NCBI GenBank assembly: GCA_013154205.1
Contig: JAADCY010000100.1
Coordinates: forward strand, 1 to 6,360
Source of the DNA: Thermoproteota archaeon
Lineage (GTDB): Archaea > Thermoproteota > Thermoprotei_A > Sulfolobales > Desulfurococcaceae
Length of the DNA stretch: 6,360 nt
Reading direction: 5' to 3'
Below, one piece after another: positions 5,834-6,360 of the stretch (its first letter is position 1; each line of letters starts with the position of its first letter). The notes below the pieces were generated by a model that saw only the letters and a program-made list of their open reading frames with translations, made no database searches and was not told the origin of the DNA. Position numbers and translations under genes: made by a program.

Positions 5834-5846
5834 ATTACTTAATAAT
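5834..5846. promoter_or_regulatory. Possible divergent promoter core between dphB and the phosphatase gene
   Basis: ATTACTTAATAAT is nearly its own reverse complement and is the most AT-rich block in the 106 bases between the two starts. A start site about 25-30 nt to either side would give short leaders that still include the GGTGAT of dphB and the GGTGAG of the phosphatase. A second candidate for the plus strand is CTATAA at 5861-5866. Support is by position and composition only. Confidence 0.35.
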
Positions 5847-5889
5847 CAACTATCACAATTCTATAACGCCGGCCGATAGTATCTTCAAT

Positions 5890-5895
5890 GGTGAG
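5890..5895 (+). promoter_or_regulatory. Ribosome-binding site of the phosphatase gene
   Basis: GGTGAG lies 5 nt before ATG 5901-5903, with five bases complementary to the archaeal 16S rRNA tail. It fixes the start of the right-edge gene. Confidence 0.6.
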
Positions 5896-5900
5896 AATAT

Positions 5901-6360
5901 ATGACTAGATTCAAGCTTGCAGCCTTTGACATTGACGGCACCCTGACTATTAGTCGGAACACAGTTATGCTTGATCTAGGGGCTCTGAAAGCCCTTAGAA
6001 TCTTGGAGGAGAACGGTGTACATGTTGTGCTAGTTTCTAGTAATATGATCCCTGCCGTGGCAGCCTTGAAGAAATACATAGGGTTATCCGGTCCCGCGAT
6101 AGGGGAGACCGGATGCATTGTTTATTGGGGAGGCAATAATTTCGAAATATTAACAAAATATTCAGCTAAGAAGATCTATGAGGAGGTTCTGGAGAAGTAC
6201 TCCCTCTACGTCTATGGATCATGGCAGAATAGGTTTAGATCATATGATTATGCACTTAAAATCAAGCCTGAACATAGGGATAAAGCGGAAGAAATCGTTG
6301 AGTCGATAAAGGATTTCGCCGAAAGGCATGATCCTAATATCAAGGTAGGGTTTAGCGGGT
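5901..6360 (+). CDS. Phosphoglycolate phosphatase-type HAD hydrolase (archaeal, 3' end outside window)
   Basis: The first 153 residues of a HAD-superfamily phosphatase; the frame is open to the window edge. Motif I is FDIDGTLT (9-16) with nucleophile D10 and acid/base D12, and motif II is VLVSSN (43-48) with S46 at the Thr/Ser position. AIGETGCIVYW (67-77) matches the AENG segment after which the C2-type cap begins. The cap is present from about residue 85. Motif III (Lys) and motif IV (acidic pair) lie past the edge. This layout is that of the archaeal phosphoglycolate phosphatase / sucrose-phosphatase-like group, whose members have about 225-235 residues, so roughly two thirds is seen. Phosphoglycolate is the likely substrate, but the cap that sets specificity is incomplete here. 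A 77-codon antisense frame over its start is not a gene. Confidence 0.87.
   Translation, partial: MTRFKLAAFDIDGTLTISRNTVMLDLGALKALRILEENGVHVVLVSSNMIPAVAALKKYIGLSGPAIGETGCIVYWGGNNFEILTKYSAKKIYEEVLEKYSLYVYGSWQNRFRSYDYALKIKPEHRDKAEEIVESIKDFAERHDPNIKVGFSG

Noticed and set aside
5885..6118. Minus-strand 77-codon open frame at the right end
   Set aside because: It is antisense to the conserved HAD motifs of the phosphatase gene, which has a ribosome-binding site and clear homology.
1..6360. CRISPR repeats, insertion sequences, attachment sites, prophage genes
   Set aside because: No spaced direct repeats, transposase motifs, terminal inverted repeats or tRNA-linked duplications were seen on reading both strands.

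Overview
This 6.36-kb window is most likely from a hyperthermophilic or thermophilic crenarchaeon, probably Desulfurococcales-like. The grounds are a diphthine synthase gene (diphthamide is made only in archaea and eukaryotes), an archaeal phosphoglycolate-phosphatase-type HAD protein, an archaeal C/D box guide RNA, GGTGA/GGAGG ribosome-binding sites, heavy use of AGA/AGG/ATA codons, and a surface binding protein held by a C-terminal membrane anchor behind a threonine-rich stalk. The genus cannot be fixed by reading alone.

Layout, left to right. The 3' end of a Kef/CPA2-type cation:proton antiporter gene (+) meets a complete rubrerythrin gene (-) tail to tail. About 300 bases without a protein gene follow. 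They hold the rubrerythrin promoter side and, on the minus strand at 1369-1423, a clean C/D box sRNA, followed by a short hairpin and a T-run. A divergent promoter region then leads into a nicotinamidase-like cysteine hydrolase gene (+). This runs tail to tail, with a 3-base gap, into a four-gene minus-strand operon. In transcription order the operon is dphB, a substrate-binding protein, a BtuC/FecCD-type permease, and an ATPase. The junctions are a 4-base ATGA overlap, a 12-base gap, and a 1-base TGATG overlap. A divergent promoter region separates dphB from a 3'-truncated phosphoglycolate phosphatase-type gene (+), which runs off the right edge.

The last three operon genes form a complete importer of the cobalamin / iron-siderophore / heme class. 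The binding protein captures the ligand at the cell surface, the permease forms the channel, and the ATPase powers it. The substrate cannot be read from the sequence. DphB modifies elongation factor 2 and has no obvious functional tie to import, so its lead position may only reflect shared transcription. Rubrerythrin suggests peroxide detoxification in an anaerobe.

The least obvious feature is the sRNA. It lies in what would otherwise pass as empty spacer and has canonical C, D', C' and D boxes with two 12-nt guides. I saw no mobile element, CRISPR array, tRNA or rRNA. The genes are mostly known families. The points worth following up are the sRNA and its targets, a Gln-to-Glu change in the Q-loop of the ATPase, and the joining of dphB to a transporter operon.
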